From: Ochromonadaceae sp. CCMP2298
Taxonomy: Eukaryota > Sar > Synurophyceae > Ochromonadales > Ochromonadaceae
Length of the DNA stretch: 10,949 nt
Assembly (NCBI GenBank): GCA_026770595.1
Contig: MU633580.1
Location: 25,506 to 36,454, forward strand
Direction: 5' to 3'
Numbering within the stretch: the stretch's first letter is position 1; every line of letters begins with the position of its first letter. Under the pieces are notes generated by a model. That model saw only the letters and a list, made by a program, of their open reading frames with translations. It searched no databases and was not told where the DNA came from. Positions 1 through 7,710 of this stretch are shown here, piece after piece. The position numbers and the translations under genes are program-made.

Positions 1-883
1 CCGCACGGACACCCATCTCCACCTCATCGCCACTCCCCCCCTCACTGAAGCCAATCTCCTCCGTCAACGCACAAGCTGTGTGTTCATCTGAACAAGTGCC
101 GAGGCTATCAGTATCCGAGTCGGGATTCGCCACTCTGTCTAGGTGCGTGGGCATCGGGCTGGTCAGCGCAGGCAGTGCAGGCAGTGAGGCGTCCGAAATG
201 CTAAGCAGAGCGACCTCCTCAGTCTGTGCGGGGGTCTCGACGCTGGGCACGGACAAGAATCGCCCCAGCAAACGCCTGTGCGCCTGGTACACAGACCGCA
301 GAAGTGGCAGCAACGGTAAGATGTCTGGGATGGACAGACCCAGTGGGGTAGAGAGAGTGGTAGAGAGAGGGGTAGAGAGAGTGGCCACCTGTGCTCTGAT
401 AGCAGCCGCAGTCAAGCCGGGTATGTGTGCAAGGATGTTCTGGTCTCTTCTCAGCAGTGACTCAATCAGTCGCACGCCATGGGGGGACACTGAGACGCCA
501 CGTGCTGGGGCAGCAGGGGCGGGGGCAGGGGCAGAGGTACAGCCAGAGCCAGAGATAGAAGTTGAGGTAGAGGCAGAAGTAGAGGCAGAGGCAACAGCTT
601 GGGGGAACTGCATCTCGCGGCGAATGCAGCGGTAGAGTGTCTGCAGCAGCGGTGTCCCAGCGAACTGCAGATTGCACAGAATGCTGATCAGACTTATCTC
701 GAAGGAATCCGTTGCAGTGGTGGTAGTGGGGGCAGTGGCAGTGGGGGCAGTGGCAGTGGTGGCGGTGGTAGTGAGGGCAGTGGCAGTGGTGGCAGTGGCA
801 GTGGTGGCAGTGGCAGTGGTGGCAGTGGCGGTGAGGGCAGTGGTATACAGTCCAGCTGTCGCTGTGATAGGCGGCTCACTGGC
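1..883 (-). CDS. Gene B last visible coding segment (second helical copy plus acidic tail, partial)
   Basis: One uninterrupted frame runs from about 883 to the window edge. It holds EPPITATAGLYTT, a T/A repeat, DSFEISLISILCNLQFAG, LLQTLYRCIRREMQFPQ, an S/T/A linker, SPHGVRLIESLLRRDQNILAHIPG, LLPLLRSVYQAHRRLLGRF, then a non-repetitive tail rich in acidic residues (DSDTDSLGTCSDEHTACALTEEIGF). The copy is frame-intact where the first is not, and the tail has no low complexity, so it looks like selected protein sequence. No family recognised. Confidence 0.6.
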
Positions 884-3650
884 CTAGACAATCTCTCCAG
901 CAATGCACTCACGCGTAGGCGCCCACGCCACCCCCGCGTGTGACCTGGGGAGATTGTCTGGTACACAGACCGCAGAAGTGGCAGCAACGGTAAGATGTCT
1001 AGGATGGACAGATCCAGTGGGGTAGAGAGAGTGGTAGAGAGAGGGGTAGAGAGAGTGGCCACGTGTGCTCTGATGGCAGCCGCAGTCAATCCGGGTATGT
1101 GTGCAAGCAGCGAGGCCCTTGCCTGCATAGAGGGTAGAGGTCAAGGCGGTAGTAGAGGTCAAAAGAAAGTATAGTAGTGGGTAGTAGAGGTCAAAAGAAA
1201 GTATAGTAGTGGGTAGTGGAGGTTAGAAGACAGTATAGTAGTGAGTAGTAGGGGTTAAATGTATAGTAAAAGGGGGTTAAAAGACAGTATAGTAGAGGAA
1301 ATGTATAAAACCCACATTCTCGTCTCTTCTCAGCAGTGACTCAATCAGTCGCACACCATGGGGGGACACGGAGACGCCACCCGCAGATGCAAGGGCGGGG
1401 GCGGGGGCAGAGGCAAAGGTAGAGGTAGAGGCAGAGGTGGCGGGGGAAGGGGCAGGGGTAGAGGCAGAGAAGGAGATAGAGACAGAAGCAGAGGTAGAGG
1501 CAGCAGCTTGGGGAAATTGCATCTCGCGGCGAATACATCTGTAGAGTGTCTGCAGCAGCGTCCCTGCATCTGCATCTGCGTCTGCGTCTGCGTCTGCGTC
1601 TGTCCCTGCACCCGCACCCATACCCGCACCCGCACCTGCACCCGCACCTGCACCCGCACCCGCACCCACACCTGCACCCGCACCCATATACCCACACCCA
1701 CATCCGCACCCACACCCGCACCCATACCCGCACCCATACCCGCACCCACACCCGCACCCACACCCGCATCTGCATCACATGTCTCAGTGAACTGCAGATT
1801 GCACAGAATGCTGATCAGACTCATCTCGAAGGAATCCGCTGCAGTGATTGCGGTGGGGGCAGTGGCAGTGGGGGCAGTGGGGGCAGTGGCAGTGAGGGAA
1901 GTGGTAGTGAGGGCAGTGGTGGTGGCAGTGGTGGTATACAGTCCAGCAGTCGCTGTGGTAGGCGGCTCCTCGGACACTGCGGTACTGTCCACGATGAACG
2001 ATGCGACCTCCTCCACCGTGTGCACAAAGCTCAGCGGGAGTGTCTGCTCCTGTGTCACAACAGGCTGCCCCTGCCCCCTCTCCTGACCCTGCACCTGCCC
2101 CTGCCCTTGCGCCTGCCCCTGTCCCTGCACCTGCCCCTGCCCTTGCGCCTGCCCCTGTCCCTGCACCTGCCCCTGCACCTGCACCTGCCCCTTAGCTTTC
2201 TTAGCAGGCGCCCCCAGCGCCGCCAGAGCAGTCGCAGACTCCCTCTTCTTACCCCTGTCCCTGTCCATCCCGGCAGTGGTGGTGGTGGCAGCGGTGGCAG
2301 TGGGGACAGTAGCGCCGTCGCCGTCGCCGTCACTCGCACCATCATCGTTATCACCATCATCATCATCAGTACCAAGAGAGGCAGTACCAACAGAATCTGC
2401 ATCAGCAGCAGCGGTAGTGGTACCAACAGAACCTGCATCAGCCCTTTCCTCTGTCCCTGCCCCTGCACCTGCCCTTGCACCTATCCCTGCCCCTGCACCT
2501 GCCCCTGCCCTTGTCTCCCCCCTCCTCCCCTCCAGCACCCCGCGCACCCTCAGCACCCCCCGCCCCCCCCGCAACACCTCTAGAGGGCCAAGAAGCACTG
2601 CGACATCAGCAGCAGCACCCAAATCGGCAGGAGGGGTGATAGCGGTGACAGTGGCAGTGGCGGTGGCAGTGGCGGCGGTAGCGGCGGCAGGAGGGATGAG
2701 AGCAGAGAGAGAACCGCCACCAGCAGCAGCACCACACACAGCAGCAGCACCCACAGAACCCTCTGCCTGTGCCTCTGCCGCAGCCTCTGCCGCAGCCTCC
2801 CCCCTCCTCCCCTCCAGCACCACCAGCAGACCAAGTACAGGGCCCAGCAGCAGTATGACATCGTCTATATGCTTAGTGCAGTCAGCAGCAGACAGCCCCC
2901 CCACCTATATGTGAATGTATGTATGTATGTATGTGTAGAGGGGGGTTGTGTGATGGGGGATTAAATAGGTGCATTGGGGGTAGAGTGGCAGGGGTATTAA
3001 AAGACAGTAGTGGTGTGTGAGTGTGTGTTAAAAAGACAGTAGTGGTGTGTGAGTGTGTGTTAAAAAGACATTATTGGATTGGTAGGGTGGCTCACCATTG
3101 CGGGGGTGATGGGGGGTACGGCAAGGGCGCCCAGCAGGCCCTGAATCTCCCCCATCGCCAGAGAGAAAGTCGCTGCTGCTGCATTCTCCGCTGCTATTCT
3201 CTCTGCTTCTGCCCTCTCTCCTGCTGCCCTCTCCGCTCCCGCTCTCTCTGCTGTTGCTGCCTTCCCTGCTACTGTTTTCATCGCAGCTAGTTTCTCTGCT
3301 CTCTTCACTGCTGCTGCTGCCGCCTCTGCTGCCTCTTCTGCTGCTGCTGCCTTCTCCTCTTCTGCCAAATCTTCATCCGCCCTCCTCCTGTTAGCAGCCA
3401 ATGACGACTGCTGCTCATCCCAGTCAATGCAGAGGGCGGGAGCAGGAGGGGCAGTTGCGGCAGATGCGGGAGTGGGAGTAACAACAGAAGTGGGAGCAGC
3501 AGCAGAAGTAGGAGCAGCAGCAGGAACCCCCGCATCCCTCACATCCCTCACATCATTCTCTTTATTGTCCTCAGTGTCCGCATGCTTCGTCTTGGTTGAG
3601 TGGGAGTGGGAGTTGTTGCTGGCATTGTTGCAGGCGCGCTTGGTCGCCAT
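1..3650 (-). CDS. Gene B: paralogue of gene A, multi-exon, partial at left edge, frame disturbed
   Basis: Exon 1 is 3650-3096 (185 codons), then a 191-bp intron, exon 2 from 2904 to 1316, a 193-bp intron, exon 3 from 1122, and a last open segment from about 883 to base 1. The N-terminus (MATKRACNNAS..., KEN 30-32, A/E coil about 95-170, LAMGEIQGLLGAL, ITPAM, GGLS, IPPAAATA, DRGKKR/PAKKAKGQ bipartite NLS) matches gene A in order. After the NLS the proteins diverge: B has a VQGQ repeat, then a duplicated helical region (DSFE.SLISILCNLQF, LLQTLYRC, RREMQFPQ, SPHGVRLIESLLRRD, LAHIPGLTAAAIRA) ending in a normal-composition acidic segment. The frame changes inside a hexamer repeat near 1688 and again between 960 and 883, so the gene is broken, has unseen small introns, or contains sequence errors. 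Start chosen by in-frame stops just upstream and by the gene A alignment. Function unknown; probably nuclear. Confidence 0.6.
884..1122 (-). CDS. Gene B exon 3 (end of first helical copy, 3' limit uncertain)
   Basis: This segment encodes ARASLLAHIPGLTAAAIRAHVATLSTPLSTTLSTPLDLSILDILPLLPLLRSVYQ, matching the second copy at 284-445 until the duplication joint near 958. Beyond it lies a unique 74-bp hairpin-forming sequence, and the next homologous coding (ASEPPITATAGLYTT) is in another frame. A GTGAGT donor at 912-907 and a CTAG acceptor ending at 884 would rejoin the frames in phase 0, but the implied intron is only 29 nt, so the true boundary is undecided. Confidence 0.45.
886..959. repeat. 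74-bp inverted-repeat element at the duplication joint
   Basis: Arms AGACAATCTCTCCAG (886-900) and CTGGGGAGATTGTCT (945-959) pair with one mismatch around a 44-base interior, which itself has a CACGCG/CGCGTG pair. The element is absent from the other end of the duplicated unit. It may be a small hairpin insertion or part of a short intron. Confidence 0.6.
1123..1315 (-). other. Gene B intron 2 (193 bp), present in one duplicate only
   Basis: The donor is GAGAAT/GTGGGT and the acceptor is CCTCTATGCAG/GCAAGG. The join is phase 0, reading LLRRDEN-ARASLLAHIPG. The sister copy at 430-460 reads LLRRDQNILAHIPG with no interruption, an internal control for the intron call. The intron is built largely of a 32-bp tandem repeat. 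Confidence 0.7.
1149..1300. repeat. 32-bp minisatellite in gene B intron 2
   Basis: Copies begin at 1149, 1181 and 1213 (GTAGTAGAGGTCAAAAGAAA followed by GTATAGTAGTGG, with variants), then decayed partial copies with TTAAAAGACAGTATAG to about 1300. Confidence 0.8.
1316..2904 (-). CDS. Gene B exon 2 (acidic/low-complexity middle, NLS, first helical copy)
   Basis: From 2904 the frame encodes GGLSAAD, then two related blocks (DDVILLLGP...VLEGRRGE and ADVAVLLGP...VLEGRRGE, DNA about 2805-2866 and 2523-2610), an acidic run of D/G, the bipartite NLS (about 2190-2270), a VQGQ repeat, a Thr/Ala tract and DSFEMSLISILCNLQF. The conserved continuation LLQTLYRCIRREMQFPQ...SPHGVRLIESLLRRDEN lies in a different frame, ending phase 0 at 1316. 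The switch falls in a hexanucleotide array near 1688. Downstream of the switch the first frame degrades into LPLPLP-type sequence, a sign of wrong-frame reading. Confidence 0.6.
1560..1775. repeat. Hexanucleotide array (CCCGCA/CCCACA/CCCATA) in gene B
   Basis: A six-base repeat encodes GAGAGA- or VRVRV-type sequence depending on frame; its left end is GCATCTGCGTCT repeats. The register slips by two bases (an extra TA in CCCATATACCC near 1688), the position where the coding frame changes. The sister duplicate has no such array. Confidence 0.75.
2089..2190. repeat. 36-bp repeat encoding VQGQ/AQGQ in gene B
   Basis: Two full and one partial copy of a 36-bp unit (CTGCACCTGCCCCTGCCCTT then GCGCCTGCCCCTGTCC on plus) encode 12-residue Q-G-Q-V/A blocks directly after the NLS. 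Confidence 0.75.
2905..3095 (-). other. Gene B intron 1 (191 bp)
   Basis: The donor is ATG/GTGAGCC and the acceptor is TTCACATATAG/GTGGGG. The join is phase 0 and yields ITPAM-VGGLSAAD, aligned with ITPAM-GGLSDCD in gene A, which lacks this intron at the homologous site. The interior holds two and a half copies of a 32-bp repeat and a short CATA run near the acceptor. Confidence 0.8.
2998..3072. repeat. 32-bp minisatellite in gene B intron 1
   Basis: AAGACAGTAGTGGTGTGTGA plus GTGTGTGTTAAA recurs at 3001 and 3033, with a partial third copy at 3065. Period 32, as in intron 2, with a shared TTAAAAGACAGTA core. Confidence 0.75.
3096..3650 (-). CDS. Gene B exon 1 (N-terminal coiled-coil part)
   Basis: This exon encodes 185 residues: a basic Asn/Ser/Thr-rich start, KEN at 30-32, an Ala/Pro/Thr linker, a helix dense in A, E, K and R (about 95-170) and the conserved end FSLAMGEIQGLLGAL..ITPAM. 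It ends phase 0 after ATG at 3098-3096. Unspliced translation runs only 11 codons further before a stop, while gene A reads ITPAMGGLSD without interruption, which supports the splice. Confidence 0.75.
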
Positions 3651-3698
3651 GGTGACAGAATTCTAGCATCAGCCGATTAGAGGAATGGCAGATTTAAT

Positions 3699-3863
3699 CT
3701 GAAATGAGGAAGACAGAAGAGAGGCAGTAAGATTGATTGATTAGATTGGTTGATTGATTGAAGGGAGTTTGAAATTGAGAAGTGGAGGAGCCAAAAGCTC
3801 GCCAAAAAAAGTTGGGAAAGTTTTTGATGTGTGATTGTATAGACGTTATTTTCACATACTTAC
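3699..3863 (-). other. Putative 5' leader intron of gene B (165 bp)
   Basis: The donor is ATATAAG/GTAAGT, a perfect consensus; the acceptor is CTGTCTTCCTCATTTCAG/ATTAAA with a strong pyrimidine tract. The interior is AT-rich with TGATTGAT-type repeats (3730-3760). The donor and acceptor are positionally matched in gene A. Confidence 0.55.
3797..3817 (-). promoter_or_regulatory. Conserved upstream element, gene B copy
   Basis: Plus-strand reading is GCTCGCC-A-A6-GTTGGGA, differing from the gene A copy at one base. Its distance to the gene B ATG is 147 bp. It may bind a transcription factor or act as an intronic element if the leader intron is real. Confidence 0.5.
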
Positions 3864-3881
3864 CTTATATCGCCGCCATAT
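3864..3881 (-). promoter_or_regulatory. Conserved ATGGCGGYGRTATAA block, gene B copy
   Basis: Gene B counterpart of the block at 10461-10478, lying 76 bp upstream of the 21-bp element against 79 bp in gene A. Spacing is therefore kept within 3 bp across the paralogues. Confidence 0.4.
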
Positions 3882-4006
3882 ATTTTAGTACAAACGAATA
3901 AGGTCCCCTGGGAATCATTTCCGACCAGAGAGGGTTAGCGTAGGAACGGTACCGTTGGGTACGGATCATCTTGTTCCTCTTCCTCTCGCACATGGCACGT
4001 ATCTAT
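3864..4006 (-). other. Orphan exon-like segment between genes A and B (143 bp)
   Basis: It is bounded by an acceptor TTTCTTTTCTTACAG (ending 4007) and the donor GTAAGT (from 3863). All three minus frames contain a stop, so it cannot be an ordinary internal coding exon. It holds a 42-codon frame beginning MCERKRNKMIRTQRYRSYAN, ending in TAA one base before the donor. Best reading: a 5' leader exon of gene B carrying an upstream ORF; alternatively the terminal exon of gene A, whose frame would then end in IDTCHVREEEEQDDP-type sequence. Confidence 0.5.
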
Positions 4007-4483
4007 CTGTAAGAAAAGAAAGCACTTTGAAGAATGACGAGCAAAAAATGTTAGATTTGAATGAGTAAATAGAACAACAAAGTAGGTGTACACTAGTAAT
4101 AGCACACTAGAACACTAGTACGCTGGATAGTACACTATAGATAGTACACTATAAATAGCACACTAGTACAATAGTACACTATATCCCACATCCTCACATT
4201 CCCACCTCCCCACCTATATGTATGCGCAGAGGCATATGCTGTAGGGGCCTGCACCAGGGTTAACAGTAACGACTGTACAGGCAGAGGCAGGGCGACACTG
4301 TTAATCCTCAGTGCCACCCTCTCCCTCCTCCTGCTGCTGTGCCTGCCTCCACACCTGCTACTACTCCCCCTTCCTCTACCCTTCCCTCGCTCCCATCCCA
4401 GCCCCCGTCCCAGCCCCATTCCCCATCCCCGCTCCCATCTCTCGTCCCCGTCGCTGCTGGACATGGACATGGGAATTTCCCTT
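4007..4483 (-). other. Region downstream of gene A: uncertain, intron-like in its distal half
   Basis: Bases 4260-4483 stay GC-rich and G-biased on the minus strand, like gene A coding, but no frame continues from the TGA at 4484. Another frame stays open to about 4210. Bases 4010-4200 are AT-rich with a tandem repeat and end in a strong acceptor, so they look like an intron. No AATAAA is visible on the minus strand. Gene A may end at 4484 or continue through an unrecognised splice. Confidence 0.3.
4087..4184. repeat. AT-rich ~14-bp tandem repeat (ATAGTACACTATA)
   Basis: Degenerate copies of ATAGTACACTATAG and related ACACTAGTA segments fill the AT-rich, intron-like stretch between genes A and B. 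Each copy is partly self-complementary. Confidence 0.65.
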
Positions 4484-4761
4484 TCAGAAGTACCCCTGTC
4501 CTCCGTGCTCCTGCACCCCCTGTGCTGCGCCCCTCTTCTCCCCGCAGCTGAAGCAGTGGTGCCAGTGCTGTCTCTGTCCTGACTGGGGCTCGTTCTCATA
4601 CCCGCAGCTGAAGCAGTCCCAGGGGGGGGGCAGGATGGAAAGGGGGGGGCGCGGGGAAAGTTGCTGCTGTGGCTGCAGATACCGCTGCTGTAACTGCTGC
4701 TGCTGCAACAGAGACAGAGGCATAGGAGGCCGCTGATATTGAAGCGAATTCTGACGGTAAA

Positions 4762-4793
<32 letters not shown>

Positions 4794-7673
4794 TGTTGTG
4801 GCTGCTGCCTCCCAGCATAAACCACTCTGCGCGCAGCGGCAGGAGCAGGGGCGGGGCCGGAGGCAGGAGCGGGGGGGCTTTCCTGCGTTATCAGGTCGAT
4901 TACATCTTCCTGAGCGGCACTGGCACTGCTGCTGCCCCCCACCAAACCCCCCCCACCACCTCTGGCCCCAGCGCCAGCTCTGGCATTGGCGTTGGCGGCT
5001 GGGTGAGTATCCGTAGAGGCGCTGCTGGGCTGCTGCTGCTGCTGCTGTTGCTCCTGTAGCTGCTGCTGTTGCTGCTGTTGCTCCTGTAGCTGCTGCTGTT
5101 GCTCCTGCTGTTGCTCCTGTAGCTGACGCTGCTGCCGCTGATGATGACGTTGCTGCGAAGACTGCTGCTGGGAATACCGATACTGCCACTGCCAAATCTT
5201 TGAAGGTAAATCCATTATGTCCAGAGGAGCATGAGCTGGAGCAGGGGCAGGGGCAGGGGCAGGGGCAGGGGCAGGGGCAGGGGCAGGGGCAGGGGCAGGG
5301 GCAGGGGCAGGGGCAGGGGCAGGGGCAGAGGTAGTGGCAGAAGCAGAGGTAGTGGTGGGAACGGTGGGGGCGGTGAGGGCGACGTCAGTGCCCTGCTGTT
5401 GTTGTGGCTGCTCCTGCCGCCTCACATCCGCCTCTGCCCCCCTCAACAGCCCCAGCACGAGCGTCTGCGTCTCAGCCTGTGCCTGTGTCTGCCCCTCCCC
5501 CTCCTGCCCGATCATCGCTCCCTGTGCGTATACGAACCTACGCACCTCCGCCCACGTGACGAAATAATCCAAACCAAATTGGTAACTATGATAGTTGTAA
5601 ATAGGGAGATAGGGAGATAGTAAGGTGAGACAAAATAAGGGTAGAAAGCAGGGGTAGTAAAAAAGAGACAAAGATAATAAGATGTGATATATAACAATAT
5701 ATAATTTCACCTGCGGTGGTTGTGCGAAGTGACACCAGGCACCCTCGCTATGAAATCATCCCTACCGCCACTGCTGCTGTTACCGCCACCCACCACCCGC
5801 CAGTTGTTGTTATGCACATACAGAGCCCGCCACACAGGCGCGAAGTCGCCCAAACCCTCCATCCCCACCCCCGCACCCCTACCTACATACAACCCCTTCT
5901 TTTCAGCCACGACACCCACCCCAGCCCCAGCCCCAGCCCCAGCCCCAGCCCCCGTTCGGCTTAGCCCCCACATCTGCCTCATGAGATGCTCCCAGTCCCC
6001 CCTAAAGCTCTGGTCTATCTGCGCGAGGGGGTTTATGGCAGTGGAGGCGAGACGGGAGACCCTTGTGGCACGGCCACCACCCCCTACAGCACCTATACCC
6101 ACAGCACCTACACCTGCACCTGTAACTGCATCTGTACCTATGCCTTTATTCTTGCCTGAGCTGCGTACTCTGGCGGGCACCGCAGACACACTCACCCTAC
6201 CCACACCCCTACCCCCACCCCTACCCCTACCCCTACCCCTGCCCCTACCCCCACCCCCACCCCTACCCCTACCCCCACCCACATCCAGCCCCCCACCCAC
6301 ATCCACATCCACACCCACATCCACATCCACATCCACATCCAAACCCACACCCACATCCACATCCACATCCACACCCACACCCACACCCACACCCACATCC
6401 ACACCCACACCCGCACCCTCCTCCTCTGTGACGGATTCCAAAGACGATGGGAGTAAATCCCACTGCTGCTTCTCCCTCTGTGCCTGTGCCTGTGCCTGTG
6501 CCTCGGACTGTGCCTGTGCCTGCTGCTGTGCCTGTACCTGGGGCTGGAACTGTGCCTGTGCCTGTGTCTGTGTCTCTGCCTGCTTGGGCCTCTTTGCCTG
6601 GGTCGGGTGGGTGGGGGGGCTGGGGCGTTTGCGGACAGCGTTAGGGGTGGCGGCAGTGGTAGGAGCAGTGGCAGCAGCAGCGGCAGAGGCAGCAGCAGCG
6701 GCAGAGGCAGCAGCAGCGGCAGAGGCAGCAGCAGCGGCAGAGGCAGAGGTAGAGGCAGAGGTAGAGGCAGAGGTAGAGGTAGAGACAGGGACAGAAGCAG
6801 AGGCAGGGGCGGGGGCGTGGGCAGGGGCAGAGGCAGGGGCAGAAGTAGGGGCGGGGGCAGGGACACAGGCAGCAGCTCGTCTCTTGGCGGCCCCGCTACC
6901 ACCTGTCCCACCTGTCCCACCTGTTCCTCCTCTCCCACCACTGCCACCGCTGCCACCTCTCCCTCCTCTCCCTCCTCTCCCCCTGCCAGAGGGAGGGGAG
7001 GGGGCACGGGCAGAGACAGAGGCAGGAGCAGGGGAGGTAGAGTGACTATCGCTGTTCTTCTCTCCCTGCTGCTGCCCCTGCCCCTGCCCCTGCCCCTGCC
7101 CCTGCTTCTGCTCCTGGTTGCTGGCCTCACCACGAGGCTGGGCGGTAGCCCCCCCCTCTCCCTTCTTCTCCTCCGCCCCCCTCTCCTCGCGGAATGCGAA
7201 TGATACCCGCCTCCCTGCCCCTGCACCTATTCCTCTCCCTGCACCTGCACCTGTCCCCGCCCCCGTCACAGCCCCCCCTGCTCCGTCTCCGCCCAGGCTA
7301 CTCGAGCCTGCACTGAGGGGCGGGGGCTTGGTTTGGTTGTTGCTCCTCTTCTCTTTCTTCTCCTTCTTAGCCCCCCCCCTCTCCCTCCCGGCAGTGTTCA
7401 GTCTGGGCTTCTTGGAGCTCTGTGTGGGCTGGGCTAGAGGTAGAGGTAGAGGTAGAGGTAGAGGTAGAGGTAGAGAAAGAGGTAGTGGCGGAGGTAGAGG
7501 TGCAGCGTCAGGCAACAACCTGTGCTGTGGCATTTTCTCCCGTGCAGCGGCAGTGCTGGTAGGGGCAGGGGTAATAGCGGCAGCAGGAACAGTGGCGGTG
7601 TGTCTAGATCTCTCTATGATCTCTTCCATTACGCCGGTCCTGATGACCGCGTGGTCAGAATTTTGCCAGTGCT

Positions 7674-7710
<37 letters not shown>

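Larger units (their letters stand above)
284..1968. repeat. Internal tandem duplication in gene B (units ~284-880 and ~958-1968)
   Basis: Bases 284-445 and 958-1106 are nearly identical (offset 674). Bases 445-880 match 1325-1968 in the same order but with insertions. The second unit carries a 193-bp intron and about 200 bp of hexamer repeat that the first lacks, which accounts for its extra length. The unit encodes the helical region from TATAGLYTT to LLRSVYQ. Confidence 0.85.

Noticed and set aside
1546-2583. Plus-strand reading frame of 345 codons rich in His/Pro/Leu/Ser
   Set aside because: Antisense of gene B hexamer and VQGQ repeats. The minus strand shows homology to gene A and to its own duplicate, the plus strand does not.
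4135-4818. 227-codon minus-strand frame overlapping the end of gene A
   Set aside because: Over 4484-4818 it is out of frame with the conserved zinc finger and poly-Q coding. Only its part below 4484 could be an unrecognised exon, and I could not find a convincing acceptor for it.
5512-5710. Hydrophobic N-terminus (MKLYIVIYHILL...) suggesting a secreted or membrane protein
   Set aside because: It is the translated intron of gene A; the AT-rich base composition and GT-AG ends with phase agreement explain it better.
6190-6420. Interstitial telomere
   Set aside because: Units are mixed and kept in the coding frame of gene A; no pure telomeric array is present.
5720-7045. Long plus-strand reading frame (441 codons) rich in Pro/Thr/Ala
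   Set aside because: It is the antisense of gene A's in-frame repeats; the composition follows from CCCCTA/ACATCC arrays and no non-repetitive island is present.
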